A stretch of 64,000 bases of DNA from Piscinibacter sp. XHJ-5 (GTDB taxonomy: Bacteria; Pseudomonadota; Gammaproteobacteria; Burkholderiales; Burkholderiaceae_C): contig NZ_CP123228.1 in NCBI RefSeq assembly GCF_029855045.1, forward strand, positions 3,410,001-3,474,000. The letters run 5' to 3'. The position numbers and the translations under genes are program-made. The notes beneath the pieces were generated by a model. The model searched no databases. It worked only from the letters and a program-made list of their open reading frames with translations, and was not told the DNA's origin. Shown here in pieces: positions 32,121 to 41,058 of this stretch. Position 1 is the stretch's first letter. Every line of letters begins with the position of its first letter.

Positions 32121-33749
32121 ATGTCCCGACTCGACCACGACATCCACCATTGCCGCGCGCTCGTCATCGACGGCAATCCGACCTCGCGCAGCGTGCTCAC
32201 CGCCCAGCTGCGGGACTTCGGCGTGGGCACGGTCATCCAGACGGGACGTGTGAAGGACGCGCGCAACGTGCTGGAAAACCGCCAGTTCGACGTGGTGCTG
32301 TGCGACTACCACTTCGACGGCACCGACATGTCCGGTCAGGACCTGCTCGACGAGCTGCGTCGCGAGCAGCTGCTGCCCTTCTCGACCGTCTTCATCATGG
32401 TCACCGGCGAAGCCACCTACGCCAAGGTGACGGAGGCCGCCGAATCGGCGCTCGACGGCTACCTGCTCAAGCCGCACACCGCCACCAGCCTGGGCGAGCG
32501 AATTCGCGAGGCGCGCCAGCGCAAGCGGGTTCTGCGGCATGTCTTCGAGGCCATCGAGCGCGGCGACTTCGGCGCGGCGGCGCAGCTGTGCCAGGTGCGC
32601 TTCGAAAAGCGCGCGATCTACTGGCTGTACGCCGCACGGATCGGCGCCGAGCTGTACCTGCGCCTCGACAAGCATGCCGAAGCGCAGGCGCTCTACGCCG
32701 CCGTGGTGGAGGCACGCGCCCTGCCCTGGGCCAAGCTCGGCATCGCCCGCACGCAGCTCGCCTCCGGGCAGATCGTCCCGGCGCGGCGCACGCTTGACGC
32801 GCTGATCGGCGAGATGCCCAGCCATGCCGATTCGTACGACGTGCTCGGACGCGTGCTGGTCGAGCAGGGCGAGATGCAGCAGGCGTTCGAGGTCTACCAG
32901 AAGGCGGCCGAGCTCACCCCCGGCAGCGTCACCCGGCTGCTGCACGCCGGCACGCTGGCGTTCTATGCGGGGCAGGCCGAACAAGCGATGAAGGCACTCG
33001 ACCGCGCCTGCGTGATCGGCGTTGCGTCGAAGATGTTCGACGACCATGCGTTGGTGCTGCTGGCGCTGCTGCAATTCGACGCGCGGGACGGCAAGGGGCT
33101 GCAGCGCACGCACGACCACCTGGGACGGCGCCGCGACCGCACGCCCGAGTGCCCGCGCCTGGCTCGTTTCGATGCTGTCATCGAGACGATCCGCCACATG
33201 CACGACAAGCGGGTGGCAGAAGCGATGCGCTGCGTGCGCGAACTGACCGAGGACGTCGACAGCGCCGCGATGGACATGGAGGCGGCGTGCAACGTGATCG
33301 CGCTGTGGGCGCGGCTGAATTCACAGGAGATCCAGCTCGACGAGATGCCGGCGCAGGTGACGCGCATCGCGCAGCGCTTCTGCGTCTCGCGCGCATCCGC
33401 CGAAATGCTGATTGCTGCCGCGCAAGGGACCGAGCCTTCGGCCGGCATCATCCGCGACAGCCACGCGGCGATCTCCGCGATGGCCGAGAAGGCCATGGGG
33501 CACGCGCTGAATGGCGCGCCCGGGGACGCCGTCAAGCTGTTGCTGGCCCAGGGCGGGCAGACGCGCAACGCCAAGCTCATCGAGCTGGCCGGCCTGGTGG
33601 CGCAGCGTCATCAGGAAAAGATCGCCGACGTGGCGCAGCTTTCGGCGCAGGCGGCCGAGCTGACCCGGCGCTACTGCAGCAGCGGCGCGCACCTGATCGG
33701 CAGCAAGCACGGCGGCCGCTCCGCGGGAGGCTTGCGCCTGCGCAGCTGA
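32121..33749 (+). CDS. Response regulator with receiver and TPR domains
   Basis: 542 residues from ATG 32121 (a GTG at 32091 is in frame and possible). Residues 8-135 are a CheY-like receiver: RALVIDGNP near the start, acceptor Asp62 in VVLCDYHFDG, MVTGEA and the Lys of YLLKPHT. The rest is helical; from about 145 to 320 it shows TPR-like repeats (YAAVVEARALPWAKLGIART; DVLGRVLVEQGEMQQAFEVY). There is no DNA-binding or enzymatic output, so it probably acts through protein contacts. Similar REC-TPR proteins are common and mostly uncharacterised. It follows the dnaJ terminator and has no adjacent kinase. Confidence 0.88.
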   Translation: MSRLDHDIHHCRALVIDGNPTSRSVLTAQLRDFGVGTVIQTGRVKDARNVLENRQFDVVLCDYHFDGTDMSGQDLLDELRREQLLPFSTVFIMVTGEATYAKVTEAAESALDGYLLKPHTATSLGERIREARQRKRVLRHVFEAIERGDFGAAAQLCQVRFEKRAIYWLYAARIGAELYLRLDKHAEAQALYAAVVEARALPWAKLGIARTQLASGQIVPARRTLDALIGEMPSHADSYDVLGRVLVEQGEMQQAFEVYQKAAELTPGSVTRLLHAGTLAFYAGQAEQAMKALDRACVIGVASKMFDDHALVLLALLQFDARDGKGLQRTHDHLGRRRDRTPECPRLARFDAVIETIRHMHDKRVAEAMRCVRELTEDVDSAAMDMEAACNVIALWARLNSQEIQLDEMPAQVTRIAQRFCVSRASAEMLIAAAQGTEPSAGIIRDSHAAISAMAEKAMGHALNGAPGDAVKLLLAQGGQTRNAKLIELAGLVAQRHQEKIADVAQLSAQAAELTRRYCSSGAHLIGSKHGGRSAGGLRLRS

Positions 33750-33786
33750 GTGGCGGGCGCGATCGCGCCTCGCTTACGATCGCCGC

Positions 33787-34695
33787 ATGTCTGCCCAAGC
33801 CGATTCCGTCAGGTCCATCCTCTTCGCGCTCGGCGCCAACTTCGCGATTGCGGTCGCAAAGACGCTGGGGGCGATCTTCACCGGGTCGTCGTCCATGCTG
33901 GCCGAGGCGATTCACTCGTACGCCGACTGCGGCAACCAAGCCCTGCTGCTGTGGGGCCTGAAGGAAGCCAAGGGGGCGCCGACGCCGGACCACCCGCTGG
34001 GCTTCGGCAAGGCGATCTATTTCTGGAGCTTCATCGTGGCGCTCATGCTCTTCAGCATGGGCGGCTTGTTCTCGATCTATGAGGGCGTGCACAAGCTTCA
34101 CGACAGCGAGCCCGTGAAATACGCCTGGGTGGCGGTGGGCATCCTGGCGTTCGGCGTCGCGGCCGAAGGCCTGTCGCTGTGGGGTTGCCTGCGCGAGGTG
34201 AACAAGGATCGCGGCGCGCAGAGCCTGTGGCAGTGGTTCCGCCATTCGCGCCAGAGCGAGCTGCTGGTCGTCCTGGGCGAAGACCTCGCCGCGCTCGGTG
34301 GCCTGGTGCTGGCGCTGGGCTTCATCCTGCTGTCGATGGTGACCGGCAATCCGATGTGGGACGCAGTGGGCTCCATCGCGATCGGCGTGCTGCTGGTGAT
34401 CGTGGCCATCCTCGTCGGCGTGGAAGTGAAGGCACTGCTCGTGGGCCAGAGCGCCGAGCCGCGCATGCTGAGCGAGATGCGCACGCATCTGGAGTCGCAG
34501 CCCGAGGTGGCCAAGCTCTACAACCTCCTGACCCAGCAGCTGGGCAGCGAAGTGATGGTCGCCGTCAAGGCTTGCATGAAGCGCCAGCCGTCGGACGCGG
34601 CGCTGATCGAAGCCGTCAATCGCGTCGAGCGGGGATTGAAGGAGAGGTTTCCGCAGGTGCGGTGGATCTTCTTCGAGCCGGACTTGCACGATTGA
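33787..34695 (+). CDS. Cation diffusion facilitator (CDF) metal exporter
   Basis: 302 residues with about six membrane helices. The first metal-binding helix has SSSMLAEAIHSYADCGNQ, which keeps the His and Asp of the HxxxD site. The second has ELLVVLGEDLAALGGL, and a basic segment precedes it. The C-terminal cytosolic domain (about 210-302) has the CDF beta-alpha-beta fold. CDF proteins export Zn, Co, Fe or Mn in exchange for protons; specificity is not readable here. ATG 33787 has no Shine-Dalgarno; TACGAT (33775-33780) sits 6 nt before it. Confidence 0.9.
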   Translation: MSAQADSVRSILFALGANFAIAVAKTLGAIFTGSSSMLAEAIHSYADCGNQALLLWGLKEAKGAPTPDHPLGFGKAIYFWSFIVALMLFSMGGLFSIYEGVHKLHDSEPVKYAWVAVGILAFGVAAEGLSLWGCLREVNKDRGAQSLWQWFRHSRQSELLVVLGEDLAALGGLVLALGFILLSMVTGNPMWDAVGSIAIGVLLVIVAILVGVEVKALLVGQSAEPRMLSEMRTHLESQPEVAKLYNLLTQQLGSEVMVAVKACMKRQPSDAALIEAVNRVERGLKERFPQVRWIFFEPDLHD

Positions 34696-34737
34696 CGCGT
34701 GTTGCGGCTGCCATTGCACCAGCGGGTGGGCGGCGCG

Positions 34738-35868
34738 TCAGAACAACTCGCCTTGCGGTGATGCACCCGCCCGTCCCGGCGGTCGAAACTGCGTCAGATC
34801 GAGCTCCACCCGAGTGCGATTGAACCCGAGCCGCGCCGCCGCCTTGGTGAAGCGCTGGTGCAGCAGCTGCGCCCAGACGCCCTCGCCTTTCATGCGAGCG
34901 CCGAAGCGCGAGTCGTAGTCCTTGCCGCCGCGCATCTCGCGGATGCGCGCCATCACGCGCCCGGCACGCTCGGGAAAGTGCGCCTGCAACCACTGCTGGA
35001 AGATCGGGTTCACTTCCCACGGCAGCCGCAGCACGATGGAAAAGGCCGACGTGGCGCCCGCTGCCCTCGCCGCTTCGAGGATGCGTTCGAGCTCGGGCTC
35101 GTTGATGAACGGGATCACCGGCGAGACGCTGACACCCACCGGCACGCCCGCCCTGGCGAGCGCTTCGACGGTGCGCAAGCGACGGTGCGGCGCCGCCGCG
35201 CGAGGCTCCAGGATGCGGGCCAGGCCCGGGTCGAGCGAGGTGATGGACAGGTACACCGCCACCAGGCCGTCGGCGGCCATCGGGGCGACGAGGTCCAGGT
35301 CGCGTTCGATGCCGGACGACTTGGTCACCAGCGAGAACGGATGGCGGCACTCGGCCAGCACCTCGATCACCGAACGCGTGATGCCCAGCTTGCGCTCGAT
35401 GGGCTGGTAGGCATCGGTGGCCGAACCGAGATTCAGCATCAGCGGCTGGTAGCTGCGGCTCGCGAAGGCCTCGCGCAGCCTCTCGGCGGCATTGACCTTG
35501 GCGATGATCCGGGTCTCGAAGTCAAGGCCGGGCGACATGTTGAGGTAGCTGTGCGTCGGGCGCGCGAAGCAGTAGACGCAGCCGTGCTCGCAGCCGCGGT
35601 ACGGGTTCACCGAGAGGTCGAAGTGCACGTCCGGCGAGTCGTTGCTCGACAGGATGGACTTGACCTTCTCCTCGATGATCTGCGTGGCCGGTGGGAGGTG
35701 CTCCTCTTCCACCGACTGGTCCAGCGTGCCCCAACCGTCGTCGAAAGATTCGCTGGTCTGCTGCGAAAAGCGATGCTCGATCGCCCACGAGGTGCCGCGG
35801 CCCTTCACCGGGGCGGGCAAAGGGCCGGGGCCTTCGGGAACGAGCTTGATGGTTCGTGCGTGCCGCAT
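34738..35868 (-). CDS. PA0069-family (SplB-like) radical SAM protein under a LexA box
   Basis: 376 residues. The radical SAM [4Fe-4S] motif is CEHGCVYCFARPTH (CxxxCxxC), followed by the partial TIM barrel. Before it the family mark PVKGRGTSWAIEHRF appears at about 20-34, then NPYRGCEHGC. Such proteins belong to the SplB-like 'DNA repair photolyase' group (COG1533), but the substrate is unknown. The start ATG (35868-35866) shares a base with a LexA-type box, and TATATT lies 6 nt upstream, so the mRNA may be leaderless. An in-frame GTG at 35895 lies inside the palindrome and is unlikely. Its upstream neighbour, a lipoprotein gene on the same strand, ends 50 nt before. Confidence 0.88.
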   Translation of the reverse strand: MRHARTIKLVPEGPGPLPAPVKGRGTSWAIEHRFSQQTSESFDDGWGTLDQSVEEEHLPPATQIIEEKVKSILSSNDSPDVHFDLSVNPYRGCEHGCVYCFARPTHSYLNMSPGLDFETRIIAKVNAAERLREAFASRSYQPLMLNLGSATDAYQPIERKLGITRSVIEVLAECRHPFSLVTKSSGIERDLDLVAPMAADGLVAVYLSITSLDPGLARILEPRAAAPHRRLRTVEALARAGVPVGVSVSPVIPFINEPELERILEAARAAGATSAFSIVLRLPWEVNPIFQQWLQAHFPERAGRVMARIREMRGGKDYDSRFGARMKGEGVWAQLLHQRFTKAAARLGFNRTRVELDLTQFRPPGRAGASPQGELF

Positions 35869-35900
35869 ACTGTGAATATATACAGTATGCGGCACGCACG
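35855..35900. repeat. Perfect 19-bp inverted repeat around the LexA box
   Basis: Arms 35855-35873 and 35882-35900 are exact reverse complements, separated by GAATATAT. The symmetry extends 15 bp beyond each CTGT/ACAG core, well past a LexA site. Both arms contain ATGCGGCACGCACG read outward, so the first codons of the radical SAM gene are mirrored on the plus strand. No T-tract follows either arm. Confidence 0.9.
35868..35887. promoter_or_regulatory. LexA (SOS) operator
   Basis: TACTGT-N8-ACAGTA, that is CTGT (35870-35873), eight A/T-rich bases GAATATAT, and ACAG (35882-35885). It agrees with the gammaproteobacterial and Burkholderiales LexA consensus CTGT-N8-ACAG, including the flanking TA/TA. 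The minus-strand -10 candidate TATATT lies within it, so LexA would block transcription of the radical SAM gene. Confidence 0.8.
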
Positions 35901-35918
35901 CAATGCTTCAAGCGCGCT

Positions 35919-37205
35919 TCAGCGGTCCTTGCGAAGCAGAGGCACGGGCGTCGTCGCGTCCCCCAGCATGAACAAGGTGTACACCTTCTGCGCGGTCAGG
36001 CTGACGCTGGTCGCCTGGTACAGCGGCGTCACGCGCACCGGCGAAGTCACCTCCAGGCGCATTGCCGTGCCGGCCGTCACGCTGCTCGGGTCGGAGGCAC
36101 TGCCATAGGCAACGCTTTCGGCGACCGTCACGTAGTCCACGTTGAAGCCCAGCGTGCTGTCCAGGCCCTGCACAGCGTGCACCAGGCGCAGCTTCGTGTT
36201 GGTGCTCGTCGACGCAGGTCGGTTGTCGTCGCTCAGCAGCTTCCATTGCGGCGCTGTCGCATCGCCGTAGACCAGCAGCGTCGCGTCGGCGCCTGCCGCC
36301 ACGCCCAGCGCGGACGTGTCGATCGCGGTGCCGTTGACCTTGACCGTCAGCCCCGGCAGCGCTGCCGGGGTGGTGGCGTAGGAACCTACCGACGGCGACT
36401 GCAGCGACACCGACAACGTCGCATCGCTCGTCGTCGCCGAGACGATGCCGTTGCTGCTGACGGAGGCGACGACACGCAGGCGCGCGGTGGTGTTCGGATA
36501 GGCGCTCAGTGTCCCCTTCTGGTTGAGCAGCCAGCCGTGCACCAGCACGCCACCGGCTGCGGGACGAAGAACGAGCGTGGCGATCTGCTGATCGGCCAGA
36601 GCGATGGCGGGAATGTCCAGGCGCAGGTCGGTCTTGTCGCCGGCACCGGTGACGCGAACCCGATAGGTGCCATTCGCGATCTCGCCATAGCCGCCGAGGT
36701 TGGCACCGGCCAGACCGCTGACGGTCGGCGACACGTCGGACAGCCGGGTGTCGGACGCGGTCACATAGACGTCGACGCTGCCGGTGTCGCTCGATGTGTT
36801 GAACACGCGCAGCGCCGCGTAGCCAGACGTCGGGGCCGACTGGCTGTCGGTGAGCCAGGCCGCGGCCAGAGATGTGCCGGTGTTGTAGGCCACCACGGTG
36901 TACGACGTGTCCTTGCTGAGCGAGCTGGTCTGCGACCATGTGTTGGTCGAGCCGCCCGCCGGGCGCAGCCGGAAGCTGTAGCTGCCTTCCGCGAGCGCCG
37001 CGTAGTCGCTGGCCGTGCCGGCCGCGAGGGCGGCCGCCTGACGGGTGTCGTCGGCGTAGAAGTCGAGCGCGCCGTAGTCCTGAGTGATGTTGACCAGCCT
37101 GACCGCGGCATTGCCGCTGTCGTCACCGCCGCCGCCGCAGGCGTGCAGCAGCAGCGGCATCAAGAGCATGGCCGCGATCCGGGCCAGTGGGAGTCCGAGC
37201 TTCAC
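35919..37205 (-). CDS. DUF4397-type beta-repeat lipoprotein
   Basis: 428 residues. The start is GTG 37205 with GAGGAAACG 4 nt upstream. The signal peptide ends in the lipobox LLHAC followed by GGGGDD; an acidic residue is not at +2, so the outer membrane is the likely site. The mature part has repeated Thr/Ser-rich beta segments: VRLVNITQDYGALDFY, LRVFNTSSDTGSVDVYV and LRLVHAVQGLDSTLGFN each begin a domain, with YTVVAYNTG and YTLFMLG between. That is the DUF4397 pattern, probably three or more copies. Function unknown, surface or periplasmic. It precedes the LexA-linked radical SAM gene, though that gene has its own operator. Confidence 0.8.
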   Translation of the reverse strand: MKLGLPLARIAAMLLMPLLLHACGGGGDDSGNAAVRLVNITQDYGALDFYADDTRQAAALAAGTASDYAALAEGSYSFRLRPAGGSTNTWSQTSSLSKDTSYTVVAYNTGTSLAAAWLTDSQSAPTSGYAALRVFNTSSDTGSVDVYVTASDTRLSDVSPTVSGLAGANLGGYGEIANGTYRVRVTGAGDKTDLRLDIPAIALADQQIATLVLRPAAGGVLVHGWLLNQKGTLSAYPNTTARLRVVASVSSNGIVSATTSDATLSVSLQSPSVGSYATTPAALPGLTVKVNGTAIDTSALGVAAGADATLLVYGDATAPQWKLLSDDNRPASTSTNTKLRLVHAVQGLDSTLGFNVDYVTVAESVAYGSASDPSSVTAGTAMRLEVTSPVRVTPLYQATSVSLTAQKVYTLFMLGDATTPVPLLRKDR

Positions 37206-37343
37206 AATCGTTTCCTCGCGTTGCTGTGGGCGCCGGCCGATCCGGCACGCTTGTGCGCGAAGAATGAGGAAGCGCGTTGTCGCGGGTGTTGCTTCTTTGT
37301 GCCCATGCGGACACAAGGTGAAGCGTGCGCTTGGCGCCGCGGG

Positions 37344-38321
37344 TCACTCCGGCTTGATCTTCGCCCGGGCGATGACGGCCTTCCAGCGCTGCTGCTCCTG
37401 AGCGATGAAGGCAGCAAAGTCCCGGGGCGTGCCTCCGACCGGGATGGCCGCGTCGTTGGCAAGCCGATCGAGCGCCTCCTTCTCCTTCATGGCCCGTTGC
37501 GCGGCGGCCGCGAGCTTTTCGGCCGCCGGCTGTGCGAGCGAGGCCGGGGCCAGCAGGCCGTACCACTGCGTCATCTCGAAGTCGGGATAGCCCTGCTCGG
37601 CCACGGTCGGCACGTCGGGAAGCTGCGCGATGCGCTCACGCGTGCCGGTGGCGATGCAGCGCAGCTTGCCGGCCTTGATGAACTGCAGGATCGCCGGCGC
37701 ACCCACCGAGGCCGCATCGAGGCGTCCCGCGAGCAGGTCGGTCAGCTGTGGGCCGGTGCCCCGATACGGCACGTGCACGACGAAGGTGTTGGTCGCCATC
37801 TTCAGGTATTCGAACGCCAGATGGCCGGCGCTTCCGTTGCCGGCCGACCCATAGTTGAGGCGGCCCGGCTTGGCCTTGGCGAGCGCGACGAACTCCTTGA
37901 GGTTCTTCGCCGCCACGTCGGGATGCACCACGTAGAGGCTGGGCACCTTGGCCAGCAGCGAGATCGGCTTGAAATCCTTGTTCGGGTCGTACGGCAGCTT
38001 CTCGTAGATGTACGGATTCACCGCCAGCGTGCCGATGTGGCCGAGGATCAGCGTGTGCTGGTCGTCGGCGCGGGCGACCTCGCTCATCGCGATGTTGCCC
38101 GAGCCGCCCGGCTTGTTGTCGACGAACACGCTCTGGCCGAGCGACTTCGTCAGCTCCGCTGCGGTCGCGCGCGCGACGATTTCGGAGCTGCCGCCGGGCG
38201 CAAAGGGCACGACGAAGCGGATGGGCTTGCTGGGCCAGGAGGCCTGCGAATGCGCAAGCGGAGGCATGAGCAGGGCTGGAGTGGCTGCGAGCAAGGTGCG
38301 GCGGCGAATCGTGGAAGGCAT
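37344..38321 (-). CDS. Bug/TctC-family periplasmic solute receptor
   Basis: 325 residues. The signal peptide (TIRRRTLLAATPALLMPPLA, cleavage near HSQA) carries an Arg-Arg-Arg run that also resembles a Tat motif. The mature protein has WPSKPIRFVVPFAPGGSSEI, VDNKPGGSGNI, and VHVPYRGTGPQLTD. It would bind an organic acid. CAGGAGACAGC precedes ATG 38321. It is an orphan: no TctA/TctB and no catabolic gene adjoin it. It diverges from the mechanosensitive channel. Confidence 0.93.
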   Translation of the reverse strand: MPSTIRRRTLLAATPALLMPPLAHSQASWPSKPIRFVVPFAPGGSSEIVARATAAELTKSLGQSVFVDNKPGGSGNIAMSEVARADDQHTLILGHIGTLAVNPYIYEKLPYDPNKDFKPISLLAKVPSLYVVHPDVAAKNLKEFVALAKAKPGRLNYGSAGNGSAGHLAFEYLKMATNTFVVHVPYRGTGPQLTDLLAGRLDAASVGAPAILQFIKAGKLRCIATGTRERIAQLPDVPTVAEQGYPDFEMTQWYGLLAPASLAQPAAEKLAAAAQRAMKEKEALDRLANDAAIPVGGTPRDFAAFIAQEQQRWKAVIARAKIKPE

Positions 38322-38451
38322 GCTGTCTCCTGTTCGTAGAAGCTGAGGCGCCCCTGCATCATCCGCGCAGCGCCTTTCGAAGTGCTGTCAATGTGCCCGG
38401 ATCGCCCCATCCCCCGTGCCGCCTTTCGCATCGCCCCGATACTTGGCCGCC

Positions 38452-39522
38452 ATGAGCGGACTGCCTCTCGGGCCCTGGGGACACATCGCCTGGGTGACCC
38501 TGGTGATCGTCATCGTGGCGCAGGTGGCCCAGCGAATGCTTCGACCCATCGTGTTGCGCGTGGCGGGCTTCTCGCCGGTGCTGAGCGGCATCGTGCGCCG
38601 CTGCGACCGCCCGGTCCAGCTGCTGCTGCCACTGGCCGCCCTGCAGCTGGCGCTGCAGGGTATGCCCGGCGACCTGGAAGGGCTTGGCACGGCGCAGCAC
38701 CTGATCGGCGTGCTGACGATCGCTGCAGCCACCTGGATGGCCATTGCGGCGCTGCGCGGCGTCGCTGACGGCGTCATTGCATTGCATCCGGCGAACGTGG
38801 CCGACAACCTCTCCGCGCGTCGCGTGCAGACGCAGACCCGCGTGCTGGCGCGCATCGGCAGCGGCCTCGTGCTCCTTGCCGGGCTCTCGTTCATCCTGAT
38901 GACCTTTCCACGGGCACGCCAGCTCGGCGCCAGCCTGCTCGCCTCGGCGGGGGTCGCCGGCTTGATCGTCGGCATCGCCGCGCGATCCGTCTTCAGCAAC
39001 CTGCTGGCCGGCCTGCAGATCGCGCTGGCGCAGCCGATCCGCATCGACGACGTGCTGATTGTCGAGGGCGAATGGGGCCGCGTGGAGGAGATCAGGGCCA
39101 CCTACGTCGTGCTCAAGATCTGGGACGAGCGCCGCCTGATCGTGCCGCTCGGCTGGTTCATCGAGCACCCGTTCCAGAACTGGACGCGCCGCAGCGCCGA
39201 CATCCTGGGCACGGTGTTCCTGTGGACCGACTACACGCTGCCGGTGGAGCCGATCCGGCGCGAGGCGAAGCGCTTGTGCGAGGCTTCGCCCAACTGGGAC
39301 GGCCGCGTCTGCGTGGTGCAGGTCACCGATGCCAGCGAGCGAGCGATGCAGTTGCGCATCCTCGTCAGCTCGGCCGCTTCGGGTCCGAATTTCGACCTGC
39401 GCTGCGAGCTCCGCGAAGGCCTGATCGATTTCGTGCAGCGTGAATATCCGCTGGCACTGCCGGCGCTGCGGGCCCGACTGGATCGGCAGGCGCCGGCGGC
39501 AGCCGAGTCGATCGCTCAGTAG
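38452..39522 (+). CDS. MscS-family mechanosensitive channel
   Basis: 356 residues with four hydrophobic helices (about 10-30, 60-80, 95-115, 150-170) and the pore-lining TM3 ARQLGASLLASAGVAGLIVG. The beta-domain motif (FSNLLAGLQIALAQPIRIDD, then VLIVEGEWGRVEEIRATYVV) and the C-terminal domain follow. Opens under membrane tension to release solutes. ATG 38452 was chosen over an upstream ATG at 38416 because the first helix begins there. The stop overlaps the convergent dnaB stop by 7 nt. Confidence 0.92.
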   Translation: MSGLPLGPWGHIAWVTLVIVIVAQVAQRMLRPIVLRVAGFSPVLSGIVRRCDRPVQLLLPLAALQLALQGMPGDLEGLGTAQHLIGVLTIAAATWMAIAALRGVADGVIALHPANVADNLSARRVQTQTRVLARIGSGLVLLAGLSFILMTFPRARQLGASLLASAGVAGLIVGIAARSVFSNLLAGLQIALAQPIRIDDVLIVEGEWGRVEEIRATYVVLKIWDERRLIVPLGWFIEHPFQNWTRRSADILGTVFLWTDYTLPVEPIRREAKRLCEASPNWDGRVCVVQVTDASERAMQLRILVSSAASGPNFDLRCELREGLIDFVQREYPLALPALRARLDRQAPAAAESIAQ

Positions 39523-40931
39523 TCGTCGCCGCCGCTGTGGCCGGGCGCGAGATTGTCGAACTTGGTCAGCGGCTTCAGGAAGGTGAGCTTGCAGGTCCCG
39601 GTCGGCCCGTTGCGCTGCTTGCCGATGATGATCTCGGCCACGCCCGGCTCCTTGCACGCTTCCTTGGTGTAGTACTCGTCGCGGTAGATGAACATGATCA
39701 CGTCGGCGTCCTGCTCGATCGCGCCCGACTCGCGCAGGTCGCTCATCATGGGCCGCTTGTCGGTGCGCGTCTCCACGCTGCGGTTGAGCTGCGACAGCGC
39801 GATCACCGGGCACTTCAGCTCCTTGGCCAGCGACTTCAGGCCGCGCGAGATCTCGCCGATCTCGGTGGCGCGGTTCTCGTCCCCACCGCCGCCGCTGCCG
39901 CTCATCAGCTGCAGGTAGTCGACGATGATGAGGCCCAGCTGCCCGCATTGCCGCGCCTGCCGGCGGGCCCGCGCGCGGACTTCGCTCGGCGTGAGGCCGG
40001 GGCTCTCGTCGATGAACATGCTGACCTTGCCGAGCTTTTCGACTGCCTCGGACAAGCGGCCCCACTCGTCGTCGCGCAAGCGGCCGGTGCGCAGGTTGGA
40101 CTGGTCGATGCGACCCAGCGAGCCCACCATCCGCAATGCGAGCTGAGCCGCGCCCATTTCCATGGAGAACACGACCACCGGCAGGCCCTCGGTCACCGCC
40201 ACGTGCTCGCCGATGTTCAGTGCGAACGCGGTCTTGCCCATCGACGGGCGCGCCGCCAGCACGATCAGGTCGCCGGGCTGCAAGCCGGCCGTCATGCGGT
40301 CGAGGTCGTAGAAGCCGGTGCGCACCCCGGTCACGTCTTCCGCGCCGTTCTCATGCAACTCGTTGACGCGGTCGATCAGCTGCACCACCAGCGAGTCCAT
40401 GCTCTGGAAGCCCTGCTTCGACTTGGAGCCCTCCTCGCCGATGCGAAAGATCTTGCCTTCGGCCTCGTCGAGGATCTCGTTGACCTGGCGCCCCTGGGTG
40501 TTGAAGGCGCTGGTCGCGATCTCGTCGCTGGCCGTGACCAGCTTGCGCAGGATGGCGCGCTCCCGAACGATCTCGGCGTAGCGGCGGATGTTGGCCGCGC
40601 TGGGCACGCTCTGCGCCAGCGCGTTGAGGTAGGTCAACCCGCCACATTCATCGCCCTTGCCCAGGCTCTGCAGCCGCTCGAACACGGTGATCACGTCGGC
40701 CGGCTTGGTCGCGTTGATCAGGTGGCCGATGGCGCCGAAGATGAGGCGGTGCTGGAAGCTGTAGAAGTCGCTGTCCACCAGCAGGTCGCCGGCGCGGTCC
40801 CATGCGCTGTTGTCGAGCAGCAAGCCACCCAGCACGCTCTGCTCGGCCTCCATGGAGTGCGGCGGGACGCGCAGCCTGGCAACCTCGTCGTCACGCTCGC
40901 CAGGCAGGGGAAATTCGAAGACCGTGGACAT
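39516..40931 (-). CDS. dnaB: Replicative DNA helicase DnaB
   Basis: 471 residues. N-terminal domain (RVPPHSMEAEQSVLGGLLLD), then the RecA-like core with Walker A ARPSMGKTAF, FSMEMGAAQLALR, Walker B GLIIVDYLQLM, and ALSQLNRSVETR. No intein interrupts the P-loop. It unwinds DNA ahead of the fork and binds DnaG. It follows rplI on the same strand, separated by a terminator, the usual order downstream of the S6-L9 operon. Confidence 0.97.
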   Translation of the reverse strand: MSTVFEFPLPGERDDEVARLRVPPHSMEAEQSVLGGLLLDNSAWDRAGDLLVDSDFYSFQHRLIFGAIGHLINATKPADVITVFERLQSLGKGDECGGLTYLNALAQSVPSAANIRRYAEIVRERAILRKLVTASDEIATSAFNTQGRQVNEILDEAEGKIFRIGEEGSKSKQGFQSMDSLVVQLIDRVNELHENGAEDVTGVRTGFYDLDRMTAGLQPGDLIVLAARPSMGKTAFALNIGEHVAVTEGLPVVVFSMEMGAAQLALRMVGSLGRIDQSNLRTGRLRDDEWGRLSEAVEKLGKVSMFIDESPGLTPSEVRARARRQARQCGQLGLIIVDYLQLMSGSGGGGDENRATEIGEISRGLKSLAKELKCPVIALSQLNRSVETRTDKRPMMSDLRESGAIEQDADVIMFIYRDEYYTKEACKEPGVAEIIIGKQRNGPTGTCKLTFLKPLTKFDNLAPGHSGGDDY

Positions 40932-41011
40932 CGATCGATGATACGAGCGGCTCTCGCCGCCGCCTGTGGACAGCGCTGTGGAAATGCAGGGGACGGCCGG
41001 GGGAAATCACA

Positions 41012-41040
41012 AAAGAAAAGGCCGGCACAGTGCCGGCCTT
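41012..41040 (-). terminator. Rho-independent terminator after rplI
   Basis: On the minus strand AAGGCCGGCA and TGCCGGCCTT pair (10 bp, loop CTG) and run into TTTTCTTTT. It lies 19 nt past the rplI stop and separates the ribosomal operon from dnaB. Confidence 0.92.
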
Positions 41041-41058
41041 CCGATGGAGCGGCGCAGG

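Noticed and set aside
35887..36108. Plus-strand frame starting at the mirrored ATG
   Set aside because: Antisense to the lipoprotein 3' end, no homology; kept only as part of the palindrome finding.
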